DNA of 64,000 bases from Rutstroemia sp. NJR-2017a BVV2 (GCA_002946415.1 NJPS01000032.1:1-64000); one strand, 5' to 3'. Counted from the first letter of the stretch, positions 1 to 12,200 are shown. Notes: generated by a model not told the origin, from the letters alone. Numbers and translations are program-made.

Positions 1-52
1 GTGGGGTGGGGGGGGGGGGGGGGGGGGGGGGGAGGTGGGAGGGGGGGGGGTG
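1..52. repeat. Poly-G homopolymer tract at window edge
   Basis: The first 52 bases are nearly pure G on the + strand, interrupted only by a few T and A. There is no telomeric TTAGGG/CCCTAA unit in it. It could be a natural G-tract upstream of the first gene, or an assembly or sequencing artefact at a contig edge. Nothing else in the window resembles it. Confidence 0.9.
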
Positions 53-562
53 AAGTGCAGCAGCGAAGCATGCATATCCTATTGGTCAGTGGTTCCAAAG
101 CAATTGTCAGTCTCACTTAATATTGATGAAAGAAATGATATAATGGCATTCTCTCATACTCCGTATTGATTTTGGGTGCCCTTGGATGTCGGCTTGGTTA
201 GTCACCAGAGATGTTTTGTAGAGGAGAGAAACCAATATGATGAAGAAAAGCGTGATTGCCCAAACATATGGAACATACAGGCTGAACAAAGCCTAAGCGA
301 ATTGCGACCGGCATTTAATGTTACAACCACCGAAAGCCTACTCCAATCATCATTGACGGCGTTAGTGATTAGTTAATAGAATGCATCCATGAAGTCCCTG
401 AAATTTCCGCATCCGGAAAATGAAGCAATTGATTGCATACAAACGACGGTGACACAGATTATAAACCGACTTCATTGCTACTTACCCCTCCTTTAGCTAC
501 AGTTCATATAGCGACATAGGTCCTTTTGCAATTATGAGTATGACTCTCCACTTTCAACAATC
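53..562. other. Intergenic, upstream of SMP-30-like gene
   Basis: This stretch holds no convincing coding region; the short open frames lack conserved motifs. It presumably contains the promoter of the gene starting at 563, but I see no element that I can name with confidence. Confidence 0.6.
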
Positions 563-1621
563 ATGTCAGAACATATCGATGGCATTGCTGCGTTACTACC
601 GTACGACATCATTGCCCGTATGGAAGTGGGCACCTTTCTCGAAAACCTCGCCGTTCGATCTAATGGTACACTTCTAGTCTCGAACATGATCTCGGGTGAG
701 ATTATCTATGTTGATCCTAGACATTCCAATCCACAAAGCACTGTGAAAGTCATTCACGACTTCAATTCCAGATCTGATTTTACCTTCAATAACAAGAATG
801 AGCGTAATGGTGGCTATGGATCGAAGTATCAAGCTGAAGCAATCGTGGAAGATCTGAACACCCCTGATATCTTCTACACATTTTCTGGGCTTCATGGAAC
901 CGCTGGAACATGGGCCATGTATCGAATTGATATGCGTCAATTTGATTCGTCCCCAAGTGGTGAACACGAGCTATCGGTGACTAAGGTTGTCGATATTCCA
1001 GGGGTAGTGTGGCTCAACGGCGCAACTATGATCCCTCAGACCTCCACCGTACTGGTGGCTGAATCAGTTCAAGGAAAGCTCATTGCTTGCGATGTGCTCA
1101 CTGGTGAAGTCTCAGTTTGGCTTCAGGACAACGAGTTAGGGAAGGCAACAGACCGTCCTCCGTGGCCAGCAATAAATGGTGTCCAGTACTTTCGTAAACA
1201 TGTATTCGCTACCATCTCGGATCGCGCTACGCTTGTGCATATGGGAGTTGACGATAAGGGTCAGTATGAGAAAGGAAGTTTAAGAATTGTCGCAGAGAAT
1301 TTGACAGGTGACGACCTCGCGCTTGATGTGCAGGGCAATGCGTATATTGCCACCAACGTCGCTCATACAGTCTTGAAGTTTCCAAGCATTGGAGTCGACC
1401 TGGAGAAGACGCAGGAAGATGGTCGTGTCAGAATCATGGGTGGCCTTGACAAGAAAGACACGGCAGGCCCAACGGCTGTTGCTTTTGGGAGAGGAGTTGA
1501 GGACCAGAATTGCATCTATGTAACGACTAATGGTGGGCTCATTAATCCCATCGGTAATGAAGGACCTGGGGAGGCGGTGATTGTGAGGATCGATATTGGC
1601 GTGAAAGGGGAGGCATGCTGA
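563..1621 (+). CDS. SMP-30/gluconolactonase/LRE-like beta-propeller protein
   Basis: A single-exon gene for 352 residues with no signal peptide or membrane segment, so probably cytosolic. The sequence reads as a six-bladed beta-propeller of the SMP-30/gluconolactonase type. It has short repeated strand-turn blocks, an early LAVRSNGTLLVSN segment (about residues 30-42), a WLNGAT segment (about 151) and a GDDLALDVQGNAYIA blade near residue 250, which is the usual place for the metal-ligand Asn/Asp of the family. Related fungal proteins often sit beside secondary-metabolism genes and are annotated as lactonase-like hydrolases. The substrate cannot be read from the sequence. The start is the first ATG of the open frame, and the end GEAC-stop is clean. 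Confidence 0.75.
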   Translation: MSEHIDGIAALLPYDIIARMEVGTFLENLAVRSNGTLLVSNMISGEIIYVDPRHSNPQSTVKVIHDFNSRSDFTFNNKNERNGGYGSKYQAEAIVEDLNTPDIFYTFSGLHGTAGTWAMYRIDMRQFDSSPSGEHELSVTKVVDIPGVVWLNGATMIPQTSTVLVAESVQGKLIACDVLTGEVSVWLQDNELGKATDRPPWPAINGVQYFRKHVFATISDRATLVHMGVDDKGQYEKGSLRIVAENLTGDDLALDVQGNAYIATNVAHTVLKFPSIGVDLEKTQEDGRVRIMGGLDKKDTAGPTAVAFGRGVEDQNCIYVTTNGGLINPIGNEGPGEAVIVRIDIGVKGEAC

Positions 1622-2835
1622 GTTTCGATCGGGGTAAAGCAGGAAAGAGTTATGTAGCAGAACCTCGAGAGAGGATGGTGCTTCGGAGCCATACCAGCCG
1701 CGGAAGGAACTTGGTCTTCGACATTTCTTCTCGCATGCTAGCTTTGCATTGCTTGCATACTCCGAGATTAACAATATTCTCGTGCAGGACTAGCCAAGAC
1801 ACTCGAAAGATTGAACTATCCAATTTTTCACGAGCAACTTCACCCAAGATTAAAACTTGATGATGCTAGAGCAGCCCAACATGCGGTGGTAAATAACCCG
1901 AATGTTGTCAGGAGGATGATGGACCATCTATTCACTGATACCCCGCTAGGACAGCAGATCTCGAAAAGGTCAACTAACACCATTTGAGCTCGGATGAAAA
2001 CTGCACGCCGCATATCGTGATTTCGACGACCTTGACATGTGTCGTCAAAGCGAAGGCGCGTCTGGCATCAGTATGCCAAGATCGACATACTTTCCAGTTC
2101 CGTGGGCATACCACCTTCTTTATCCGGTATTTGCTTGCGTGAAATGACCACGATTCACTTTATTCCGTTTTCCCGCTCATTTACGACAAGGTCGTACTGT
2201 TGAGAAACTATCGACGGGTATCTTTCAACGGTATTTGGAAGTTAATATCGACATCATTAGAGCTTTTTCGGAGAAAAAGGCAAATGTTCCGAGACCTCGG
2301 CGAAATACCTAGGGAGCACCAGGAACAGAAACCACCATGTTACGTGAGAATAACACTAATTAATCCTTCCATCATTGTGTGCCACAGCCGAATGATCCGA
2401 TCCGGTGGCCCCTGAAACCTATTAGTATGCTGCATGGTCATTATTGTTAATTTCCGTCGTTGTCGGCATCGCAGTAAATGATCATGCGGTACGGAAACGC
2501 ATCATGCCCAAGAAATGGTCTCGCGAGGGTCCAAGCTGGGACCCTTTGGTGCACCCCCTTTTTTGCCCTTTTCAGCCTCTACCCCAGACCGCAGGGATTA
2601 ATAGTGGCTCACAGGCCAAATCTTAATTTACGCGCCTTGCCGTTTCAGGAGTCGCTTCGGGATATCATCTATCAACGTCAGGGACTGGAGATCACATCGC
2701 GACACTGCAGTCGATAACATCATAGCAAGTGAACGAGGATGAATGCGCAAGATACACCGAACTTCCCCTCACGCTTTTTCTTAAGAGTGGAGCTTCCCCA
2801 GGTCTCCACGTTTCAATACTGCACACCTTTGCAAG
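1622..2835. other. Intergenic region, no supported gene
   Basis: About 1.2 kb between two same-strand genes. One 71-codon stop-free stretch (1772-1987, + strand) has protein-like composition but no start codon and no family I recognise. It may be a decayed exon or chance. The right part must hold the promoter of the rhamnosidase gene. Confidence 0.5.
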
Positions 2836-5217
2836 ATGCAATTCTCTCGTCCTTCCCTCGTTGGAAAATCCTCTATGCCTTCTCTGCTTCTTATCATTGT
2901 CGCTCTTGCGAGCTTGGTAGACTGTCTACCCCGCTCTCATTCAGAACCCCTCTCATTAAATTACGACCGGTATAATCTGCAGAACCAACTCAGCCGGAAA
3001 GACGTTATCGGTCACAGTCCCGACTGGCAGAAGTATGTCAGAGCCCCTACGTCCGACATCATCAAACCGCAAAGCATCGTCACCACTGGCGGTAGTGTCA
3101 AGAATGCAGACGCGCTATTAAGTCCAGGTGGCCGTGTAGCTACCCTTACCAGAGCGGCTGGATCCTCTACTGTCCCCTCAATCACTGTTGACTTCGGTCT
3201 CAATGTTGCGGGCTACTTGAGCATCAAGTTTGCTGGAGCTTCTAAGCAGGCTCCTGGTATTCGATTGGCCTTTTCAGAGACCTTGCAATACCTAACGAAT
3301 GTCTCAGACTTTTCACGATCCGATAACGTGAGTGTCTTCAACGTGCTTTGACTTTGCCTTCACAGCTGACATTCCTGAAAGGGTGATACCATAACTCCTG
3401 GATCAGATCAGGTAAGTCTAACTGACCGCTGTAGTCATTACTGAAGTTACTAACTATATACAATGGTAGATTGCTGTTGCTGAGAAGCCATACACGTGGA
3501 CAGACGTTCATGGCTGTCAACACGGCACCCAAGTGTGCGCAGATGGCCTTCACGGGTTCAGATATGTGAAAATATATCTGGACGCACTAGCTGCTGATGC
3601 TCCTTATACCAACGCCTCTGGAACTGTTAATATCGACTACGTCAGCCTCAAGTTCTCTGGTATTCGCGGCACTGTTGACACATTCACTGGCTGGTTCGAG
3701 AGTTCTGATAATGATCTCAATCAGTGGTGGTATGATGCAGTGTATACCAATGACTTGGCCACTGATGTCTTCGAAAAAAATAGTACTGAACCAAGAAATG
3801 CCTACAGTCCAACGCTGGATGGAAAGTTGGTACTGCTTGATGGCGCCAAGCGTGACAGAGACCCTTATGTTGGTGATCTAGCGGTTGCGTCGAGGACCTC
3901 ATACTTGACACATGATTTGGCTCAGGCAAGTAGAAATGTGCTTGCTGATTTGGCGGATCATCAAAGAGATGACGGCTGGATCCCACCGGCTTCTATGTAA
4001 GTTATTTGCCACTCCCCTCACCGGCTCAGACATTGATATTATATAGTGCCAACTACGCACTTCCGCTGCTTGATTATCCATTATGGTGGGTCGTCTGCAG
4101 CTACGATCTTCTAGTGTACACAGGCGACGATGACTACATTAGCAAATACTATCCCACGCTACTCAAAGTTCTTGACCAATTCTACCCTTCTGTCACCGAT
4201 AATACAACCAATCTCATTACGAAGGGAGTGGGAGTCTCCGGTGGATACGGGGACTATGCATTCCTTCCCCGCACCGGTCCTATCACCTATTACAATGCTC
4301 TCTACGTCCTCGCGCTCAAAAACGCCGCCGTAATCGCCAAATCTCAAGGCCACTCCAACGACGCGGATCGTTGGATTTCCCGCGCTAAGAATGTATCCGC
4401 TGCCCTCAATTCTCACAACTTCGACACCTCAGCCGGTGCCTTCTTCGACGGTACCTGCGGAGACACATATTGCGCCACCCACGCCCAAGACGGCAACAGC
4501 ATATCCATCCTCTCCGGCACAACCAACACCTCCCGCTCTCAATCCATCCTCTCCTACCTCTCCACCCACAACGCCCGTTTCTACGGAAACTCCTTCTACG
4601 ACAACGATCTCCTACAAACCGACTTCTCCCAACGCGTCTACGCATTCATGTCCTACTTCGAAATCGAAGCTCGTTTTCAAACCCACCTCGTCGCCTCCGC
4701 GCTCGACCAAATCAGACGAACTTACCGCTGGATGGCAAACAACGACCCTAAAGTCACTATGTGGGAGGGCATCGGCCCGAACGGAAGTCCGTATGAACAG
4801 GGCTTTACATCCATGGCGCACGGCTGGTCGACAGGTATCGTGCCTGCGTTGACGAATTTCGTTTTAGGCGTCACGCCTACGGGACCGGGCTTCAAGACTT
4901 GGACGATTAAACCCATGCCGGGTGATGTTAGCTGGGCGAGAGGAGTGGTGCCTACGCCGAAGGGGGATATTACAGTGGCGTGGAGTATTAGCTCCACGGG
5001 CTCGTTTTCGTTGAATATTCAGACGCCGGCGGGGACGAGTGGGGTGGTGTCGGTGCCGGTTAAGGGGGAGGGTCAGGTGGTGCTAGTGGATGGGAAACAG
5101 GCTTGGAGTAAGGATGGGGCGACGGCGTTTGAGGCGGAGAGTGCGGAGGATGGGTATGTGAGTTTGACTTTTGAGGGAGGGGAGCAGCATTTGATTGTTG
5201 TGGGGGATGATGCGTAA
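2836..5217 (+). CDS. Secreted alpha-L-rhamnosidase (GH78 family)
   Basis: Predicted to cleave terminal alpha-L-rhamnose from plant glycosides or pectin outside the cell. I model four exons: 2836-3327, 3382-3411, 3470-3996 and 4047-5217, giving 739 residues with all phases closing. Intron 1 runs from a GTGAGT donor past a CTGAC branch site to an AAAG acceptor. Choosing the earlier CACAG instead creates a false frameshift, and exon 2 is only 30 nt. The N-terminus has a hydrophobic signal peptide (about residues 15-30). Diagnostic stretches include CADGLHGFRYVKI, GAKRDRDPYVGDL, DDGWIPPAS, LPLLDYPLWWV and GGYGDYAFLPRTGP. Together these are characteristic of the (alpha/alpha)6 catalytic core of GH78, with its acidic RDRD region. 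The C-terminal part forms the usual beta-sandwich. It has no obvious functional partner nearby. Confidence 0.9.
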
Positions 5218-6077
5218 TTTTTAGGGCGGGAATTAGGTATAATGCGGTGATAGGAGATAGGTCAAAGTTTTCATTTGTGGGTTGGTACATTGAGGGGAAG
5301 GTAACGTCTGGGATTGGGTGCGGCTACAAGGCGGTTGTACATACTGCATACATACGTGGAGATAATGGTGGGATGATTGTAATTAATACGGTAGCTTTGA
5401 TTGGGATCAGAATTCAATTAATACAACTGACTGTCTTCATTTATAATTATATGTGCAAAGAGATGGATGCGCAGCCACTGAACGCGTCAAGGTGAACGCG
5501 ACGTGACTTCCCTGTAGACGTCATGCGGGAGATCACAGTAATTATGTAAGCAATGATACATCCCACTCCGCACCATCTTCCTCAAGCCAGACTCCATGAA
5601 CGTCTAGCGACTCCGAATTTTGGATACAGGAAGTATACCCACAGAGCTGTATTATGCGGTGAGTACCAATTACTCATGCTACAATTGAGACACAGCAGCC
5701 TCTGCGTCGCTTCCCACATTCAATATCCTCAGTCTGTTTTGATAAACCACATGTGACTGTGTAAATTCTTGCGGCAAAGTTCTTGGAACTAGAAATGTGG
5801 CTACTTGTGCTCGGTAGTGTTTCTTCTTCGCTCCTCATTCTTTGTTAAGTCTTTGACAGCACCTAGTTCTAGGTTCAACAATGCGATCCAAGGATGTGGT
5901 TATCCGAGTTGTGTTGCCAGTGCCATTTTCGGCCAAGGAACAAAGGATGCGTCGAGGGCCTTTTCAATGTTTCTATGATTGCTGTTTCTTTCATTAGATT
6001 TCGATTTTCTCCAGTATCGAAATAATCATCAAGCTGCCGAGCTCTTTTCATACTACCATTATGTATCGTCAGTAAAC
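5218..6077. other. Intergenic region, no supported gene
   Basis: About 860 bases holding the 3' flank of the rhamnosidase gene and the 5' flank of the next gene. Open frames are short and unconvincing, and I see no repeat or RNA gene. Confidence 0.6.
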
Positions 6078-8851
6078 ATGGCAGAGGCAATGAAGACCAG
6101 CTTCCAAGCTCTCAAAGACTATCTCTTGCCAAATTCCACTGTGCTAGCGCAAGTTCCTGTGGAACAGATTAATGACAAGCACCAAGCAATCCGACGTTCG
6201 TTATTCATGACACGTCCAACCATTCTTCCTGCTAATAGAGATAGTTCCACGGAAAAGATTAAGAGGAGACGAAAGCCCAATCGGTGAAATCGAAAAACAG
6301 GTGGACGGGAAACCATCCAGGAGCACGACCGTAGGCATGCATGGCAGCCCAGGGGATAAGCAGGGGAGACCGATATTTGCTGGAGAAACCCAAGTCATGG
6401 TCAAGCCCTTCACTGAAGAACAATTGGTGAAAGTTGCCCGCCAATTGCTTAAGATTGAAGACCCTGCCAATTTCAATTGGAGCTTTACGATCGACATCTA
6501 CCGAGCGGAAACCGCGGATGACATCGACCAACGGTTTGAATTTAGGGCCAGAGTGAGCCGAGAACATTTCCACACACAGTGGGTTTGGCTCCTCGATACA
6601 CTAGGTCCGTTGGATGATAACCCACCCGCCGTAGTGCTCTCGCATTTACGACCACTTGATGTGCTGCCTCCTGCGTTTAGAGAGGACCAGGACCGTATAA
6701 AGAAGGCCTTCCCAGATGACAAGAAGAGAACGAAACAGTTCTCGATTCATTCATATTTTGGCAAGGCGATCGCCACGGCCAGCTATAGTGGCTTCAAGGC
6801 TGCTATCTTCAAGCTACTGGACATCGAACCAACCAGTAACTGGAGTTTCTTCGTCGACATTCGTCCTTCTGCAGGGGTGCCGATTGTGACGGTTGCTCTT
6901 AGCAGAAATAACTACGGGAATACATTTGTGACCGATATCAGGAACAAATATCTTGATCATGATGCACCCGTGGATATATTTGTGCGGCACATAGACGGAT
7001 TTCCGGTCCCGACAATATTTGAACCACCAGATGATGAGTTGTGCGTAATTCGTCTAGTGAACAAGAAAACCAACGAGCAAGGTTACTGGAAGGTGCCATT
7101 GGATATGGAGCCCAGGTATGGCACAAATGAACTGCAACCGGCACTCAACAGAGCGTTTGTTGCATTGTTCGGCCGAAAAATTCCTCTAGACTCCGTACAG
7201 ATCCTAATACCAACGGATCGTGGAGAGGAAATATTAGCCATTGAATATGGTGGAATGCAAATTGGTACTCATCAATGGCCAAGCATCAAAAACTGGGTAA
7301 CAGCCGGAAGGAAAAATAATGAACGGCCTCTTCGACTTTCAATCGAAAGCGGTGATCTTCCCGGGAATCTCTCCACTGCAATTGATGTCTTCGCAATCAG
7401 GCTCATTGGAAGCAGTAACTGCTGGATTGGCCACCGGCCCACGTCAGAGCAAGACGACTATATCGATATATGGAATCAGATGATAGCCATATTTTCGGTA
7501 TCACAGCGCGATGGAGTCCCCTCCAAAGTTAGATTGTGGTTTAGTCACACCGAACGCGAGCAAAACACGGGGTCCATCGTCATTGAGCTTTTCAGATTAC
7601 ACGCTGATGGAACAAGAAAAAGGGAATGGACGATGCTGGAAAAAAGAGCCATCTTACGGGGGTTTCTACGTCCTCATATCCAAAAAGATACCTGTATCTG
7701 GTTTCGGCCTGAGTACGATATCTTTAACGTCCATGATACTGACGAAAGGGTCGATGGAGTTCCGGTGCATTGGGATATTGTGAAGAATGGAGGATCATTG
7801 CAAAGCTTTAGAAAGGCATTGCGTTCCAAATTCGAGGAGAACTGGGAGCCTGCAGATGAGAATTTCACCCTGATTGATCAGTACAATGGACCGGATGCGA
7901 TTTATTCGATTACAGAGCAGACGACAGAAGATGAGTGGAGGCTATACGTGTTTGATTGGCTTACTGGGCCAGAGATATATATCAGACGAAGAAGTGTAGA
8001 AGAATATAGTAAGTTAACTCTCCCTTCGTATGGAATGATTACTGAGATTAATAGTTCCGCCTGGTAATGTCATCTGGGGCTATCAGTACCAGCAGCAAGT
8101 TACGAATGCGTCTCCCTCTTTGCTACTGTCGGCAAAAACCTCGGCACTGCCTCTCATTACACAGAAACCCCGAATCCCAAAAACAAGATATATTCGTGAT
8201 CAAGCAGAGAAGCCTAAGACACCAAGATGGAATGACTTAACAGCTGACCAACAGCGTCTGGATGGTCTTCAGCACCGTTTCTATCTACTCGATCAACCCG
8301 TCATCGACTCAGGTTGGAACCCAGAGGAGCCAATATATACCTATCCCATACCCAGTCACGAAACTGACATCCAGATATACTCCTCCCCCAACGTCTCAAA
8401 ACCCAAATCCATCCACTCTAACCACGCAAGCGACCCTTCACCTCCCTACTCTCCACCCCTCTATTCTCCCCTCTCTACCATCCACGACTACCCCACTCAC
8501 AAAGCTCCCCGGCCCCAGTTGGATTCAAACCCTTCCCCCACAGCCATACTGGAGGAAAAACAGCGCTCTCCTACATACATCATCGAAACGGCGCCGCTAT
8601 TCACGCCTGAGACGACGAAATTCGAGGGGCTGAAGGGGACAACAAAATCACAATCTGCATCGAACAAACCAAAATCGCAATCCAAACCCCAACCAAAACC
8701 CGCAATAAGAAAAAGAAACCCCGAGGAAGAAGAAGGAAAGGTACTCGTACAGGAGAAGAAGAAGAGAAAGGTAGAGCAGGAGAGGGAGAGGGAGTGGAAA
8801 GGTGTGAAGACGAGGTCGATGGGTAGGAAGGATAAAATAATGGATGGGTAA
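6078..8851 (+). CDS. Uncharacterised protein with internal repeat and basic nuclear-type tail
   Basis: I do not recognise this protein. The best model has exons 6078-6195, 6245-8008 and 8055-8851 (892 residues, phases closing). The second intron (GTAAGT...TTAATAG) is strong. The first (GTTCGT donor, CTAAT branch) is less certain and could use the acceptor 6 bases earlier. Two segments resemble each other: NWSFTIDIYRAE (6479-6514) and NWSFFVDIRPS (6839-6871). Each is preceded by a LLKIED or LLDIEP element, and this suggests duplicated alpha/beta modules of about 120 residues. The C-terminal exon is Pro/Ser-rich and disordered, ending in Lys/Arg-rich clusters (KKRKVEQERER, then KGVKTRSMGRK) that look like a nuclear localisation signal. 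There is no signal peptide or membrane segment. It is probably a lineage-restricted nuclear protein of unknown role. Confidence 0.65.
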
Positions 8852-9148
8852 TATAAGCTGCTGCTTTTGTTACATGGAGCATTGATGGGCACTTCAGCTT
8901 GGGTGGTTTCTCAGTGATTCAGGAGTGTTTTTTTATTTTGCTGTTTTTTTTGGTTTGCTGACTCCTGGGCGTTATATTGGGGAAGGTCTATAAGGATGAT
9001 AAAGATAGTCGGTAGATAGTCGGCTAGCTGAGTTGGGGTTTCTATTTCTATTCCCGTGAAGATTCTCTATAAATTCCATTTTTCAGAATTAGCTTACATA
9101 TCTGTATGGTATAAATACTATGCGGTCTTAAACCTTATAATAACTAGC

Positions 9149-11188
9149 TCAATCCTTCATCTCCGCCCCCCCTTCTTTCCTATGCCTCTCCCTATCCTTC
9201 CTCACATGATGCCCCGTCCCAAAATCCACCGCATCCACATTCCCAAAATCCTTCTCCGTTCCATGCACCACCTGCCCCATCCTCCCCTCCTCATCACTCC
9301 CCACCCCCTCAACCACATCCCCATAAATCGTGCTCTCCACCAACGACTCCCTCGCCGGCCACTTCCAGCTCAGCGCCGTATACACCAGCACACTAACCAC
9401 AAAGCCAAACAACCAATCAAACGTATACAGATTCTTCGCCCCTGCCGAAATCTTCACCGAATCCTGTCCATCCGCATCCAACGCAATACTATATCCCAGA
9501 CCCGGCAGATTCGGCGCAACAGCCGTCAGCAGCGCCAGCAACGCGCGCCAGTTGATCCCATTCCAGTAACTGTAGCGACCATGCGGATCATACAGCGCCG
9601 GGACGTCGAGATGTTGTTTTTTGACCAGCCAGTAGTCGCTGGCGAGGATACCAGCGATGGGCGCGAGGAAGACGGAGTAGCCGCCCATGAAGGCGAGGAA
9701 GGTTTCCGCCGAGGAGATGATTTTCCAGGGAACGATAACCCAGCCACCGACAATGGCTGCGATGATGCAGCCGCGCTCGATGTTGATGTAGCGGGGGAAG
9801 AGGACTGTGAGGTCGTTTGCTGCGCTGATCGAGTTCGCGGTGATGTTTGTGCCGACTTGAGCAATGTACCATGCGGTGGCGGCGAAGAAGGCGGCGGCTC
9901 GACCGCCGTGGCCGTTGTCGAGCCATTTCGCGATGATTTTGAGGGGGTCCCAGTACAGTTCGCCGTAGATGACGCCGCTGGCGGAGGTGGTGATGATGCC
10001 GATTGTGCCGCATAGAGTAAAGATCAGGGGGAGGAAGGGCAGCTGGATGAATTGACCTTTGGAGGAACGGGCGTAGCGCGAGAAATCGGGGATGTTGCAG
10101 GCAAGTGTTGCCCAAGATCCCGTTACGGACGACATACAGGATAGCCAGAGCCATGCTTTTGTGGAACCGGAAACTTGAGGCTTGAGGTCGAAGATTGCGC
10201 CTGATCCGCCGGCTTTATGGACACACCATCCCATGGTAGCTAGAGCAGCTACTGGAGCAGCGACAAGTTTTACGATGAAAAGGTAGCGAAGCCTAGTTGG
10301 TGGGATGAGAAGCAGGGGGAGCTGGATAATCCAGAAGAGGAAGTAACTGTGAGTTTTGTAAGCAACTGCTCGACTTTTACTTAAGAATGCAGATTGAATG
10401 GTATACCTGATCATCCCTTGTGTAGTGATTCCTTGGCTCGCCGAGATATGATTTGGTATATTTGCGTAGCTTGGCCAAATACTGCATATCATAACCGTCA
10501 AACATTCGGCCCCATTCGCACCTTGGATACCCAACCAGAACATAGCCAAAATAGATCTCGAAACAATGCAGAAATATGCGAGATAGTACCCGAAAGATGA
10601 TCGAATTGCGACAGAGAATGGTATGTGCAGCTTAGCACCAATGGCCCCATTAAGAACCATCGGAATCGCAACGCAAGATGTTCCTACAACCATCTAGATT
10701 TACCAGTTAGCCTCATGTTGGAGTTTATAAGTCATAGCCATGGGTACTCAGTAAGGAGACTTACAATTGGAATGGCATCTCTCCATGTCAATCCCACGGC
10801 TAAAATACTACTGGCGGTTTCCCATGTTCCCAGATTGATGGTATCAGTGGCCCAATACGCCATCCTAGATCATAATACGTTAGCTATCATACAACTATGC
10901 CTATAGGTATCCTGCGCCAGGCCATTCAATCTTCCCCATCCATTCCCTGCAGTGGTTAATTCAAAAAATATAAATTTCAAAGAAAACTCACCAAGTCCAC
11001 AACGTCCAAGTTTGATTCTCAGGCTTCACTGGATCCATATCCTCATTTGTCCAAACATGTTCAGGCGCAAGCGCACTCTTCTGCTTCGGCAACTGCCATG
11101 CCTTGACTGATGTACATCGATCCTTAATTTGTTTCCCCGAAGGGAGGTATGGAATTGGACGCATGGTAGTTCCCTTCGAATCGTGCAA
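9149..11188 (-). CDS. NCS1-family nucleobase/allantoin-type permease
   Basis: A plasma-membrane symporter of the nucleobase-cation-symport-1 family, the group that includes fungal uracil (Fur4), uridine and allantoin permeases. Four exons on the minus strand (11188-10992, 10864-10765, 10693-10407, 10346-9149) give 593 residues. Family hallmarks are the N-terminal NEDMDPVKPENQTW block before the first helix, GAIGAKLHIPFSVAIRSSFG in the third exon, WLGIQGANG, CNIPDFSRYA, and NSISAANDLTVLFPRYINI. About twelve hydrophobic segments can be counted. The substrate cannot be told from sequence alone. Intron 3 (10406-10347) is 60 nt long with no in-frame stop, so an unspliced reading would add 20 residues inside a helix. 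Splicing restores the expected GMISYFLFW. The C-terminal tail is hydrophilic, as expected for a cytoplasmic tail. The start could also be the ATG at 11164. Confidence 0.92.
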
Positions 11189-11400
11189 TGAAAAGCCGAA
11201 ACTTGGAAAGCAAGAAACGCAAGGAAGAGCTGAAAGAGGAGAAAGGGAAAAACGGGCCTGGAGATCCCCAGACGTTTATATAAGCTTTCTTCCACAGGCC
11301 CGTTATCGTGCAACCGCATGTCATACAAGACCAGTGAATTGCCTTCTCGTACCACGTCCGCCCATAATAACACACATCGGCCAATATAAGCACACACACT

Positions 11401-11836
11401 GATAAGGCCAACAAATAATATCCTGCCCTTGCTACTGTATGTTGTTCTTTTGCCAGCTATCGGAACCCTTGCACTTGCATATTGTGACTGTAGCTAGCAG
11501 CTCATCCCATGTACACTGCAGATTTTCTCCAGGTCTCTTGCCGAAATCTCGAGAGGTTGCTCTCCGCAGAACTCTCCGCAGAACTCCGCAGCGGGGCACT
11601 GTTGACTTGCACAAGTCGAGCTTGGAAAGCTACAAAATTTTGCACCACTTACTCGTAGCCCGGGTTATAGTTCTAGAAACTCGAGTGCATTGATGCGAGA
11701 TAACTGAAGATAGTGATCGGTAAAAATACGCATTGGGTTGAACGACAAATACTGGCAGAGCGTTTGATTGGTCATGCAGAGTACCCCGGCCGTCAGTCTG
11801 CGCGCTCAATCCCGGAAGGCCCAGATTAGAGATAAG
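11401..11836. promoter_or_regulatory. Cluster of GATA-factor type motifs upstream of permease
   Basis: GATAAG occurs at 11401-11406 and 11831-11836, with GATAAC near 11699 and GATAG near 11710. These lie 0.2-0.65 kb upstream of the permease start. HGATAR is the known binding sequence of AreA/NIT2 GATA factors, which activate purine and pyrimidine uptake genes under nitrogen limitation. The motif is short and common, so this is suggestive only. Confidence 0.3.
11561..11592. repeat. Short tandem direct repeat (12-bp unit)
   Basis: The unit TCTCCGCAGAAC occurs twice in a row (11561-11584) and is followed by a partial third copy. It lies in the permease upstream region. It may be a binding-site cluster or simple replication slippage. 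Confidence 0.7.
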
Positions 11837-12200
11837 CCCGAATCACACCTCATTAAGGTTTGTAAATGGAGGGACGGTGGTTTAGGTGATTTCCGGATGA
11901 AGGAGGGCAGCGAACCATGGCTTTGGGAATTACCTACCATTGGCCATGCCAGACCATGAGAAGACGGATAAATGGGCAAACGCCAGCTGAATCTGTCAAC
12001 AACGTATCATAACATGTTATAACATCCTAAGCAAATGCTCGGGTTCAAATGACTCTGTTATACACATCTCTATACTATCGCATGCCTGCCCTATCGCGTC
12101 CATGCATAGTGCAGTACGAGCAAAAAGACTTGCATCTAGAACGCGCGCTTTACTGAATGCAGATTTCTAATATTACACTCTCCGCTCCCGCCAGCACCAT

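Larger units (their letters stand above)
11189..12200. other. Intergenic region upstream of permease gene
   Basis: About 1 kb between the permease 5' end and the Rpn2 3' end, with no supported gene. It contains a short direct repeat and several GATA-type motifs, listed separately. Confidence 0.6.

Noticed and set aside
1..52. Telomere at the window start
   Set aside because: The tract is plain poly-G without TTAGGG-type units.
1772..1987. 71-codon open stretch with protein-like composition
   Set aside because: No start codon, no clear splice partner and no family recognised; mentioned only in the intergenic entry.
3328..3411. Apparent frameshift or stop in the rhamnosidase gene after the first exon
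   Set aside because: Using a 54-nt intron (3328-3381) with a CTGAC branch site and AAAG acceptor restores the frame; the 38-nt alternative is what creates the stop.
9056..10015. Long + strand open frame of 319 codons
   Set aside because: It lies antisense to the permease, is low complexity (His/Pro/Arg-rich then acidic) and results from the skewed base composition of that gene.
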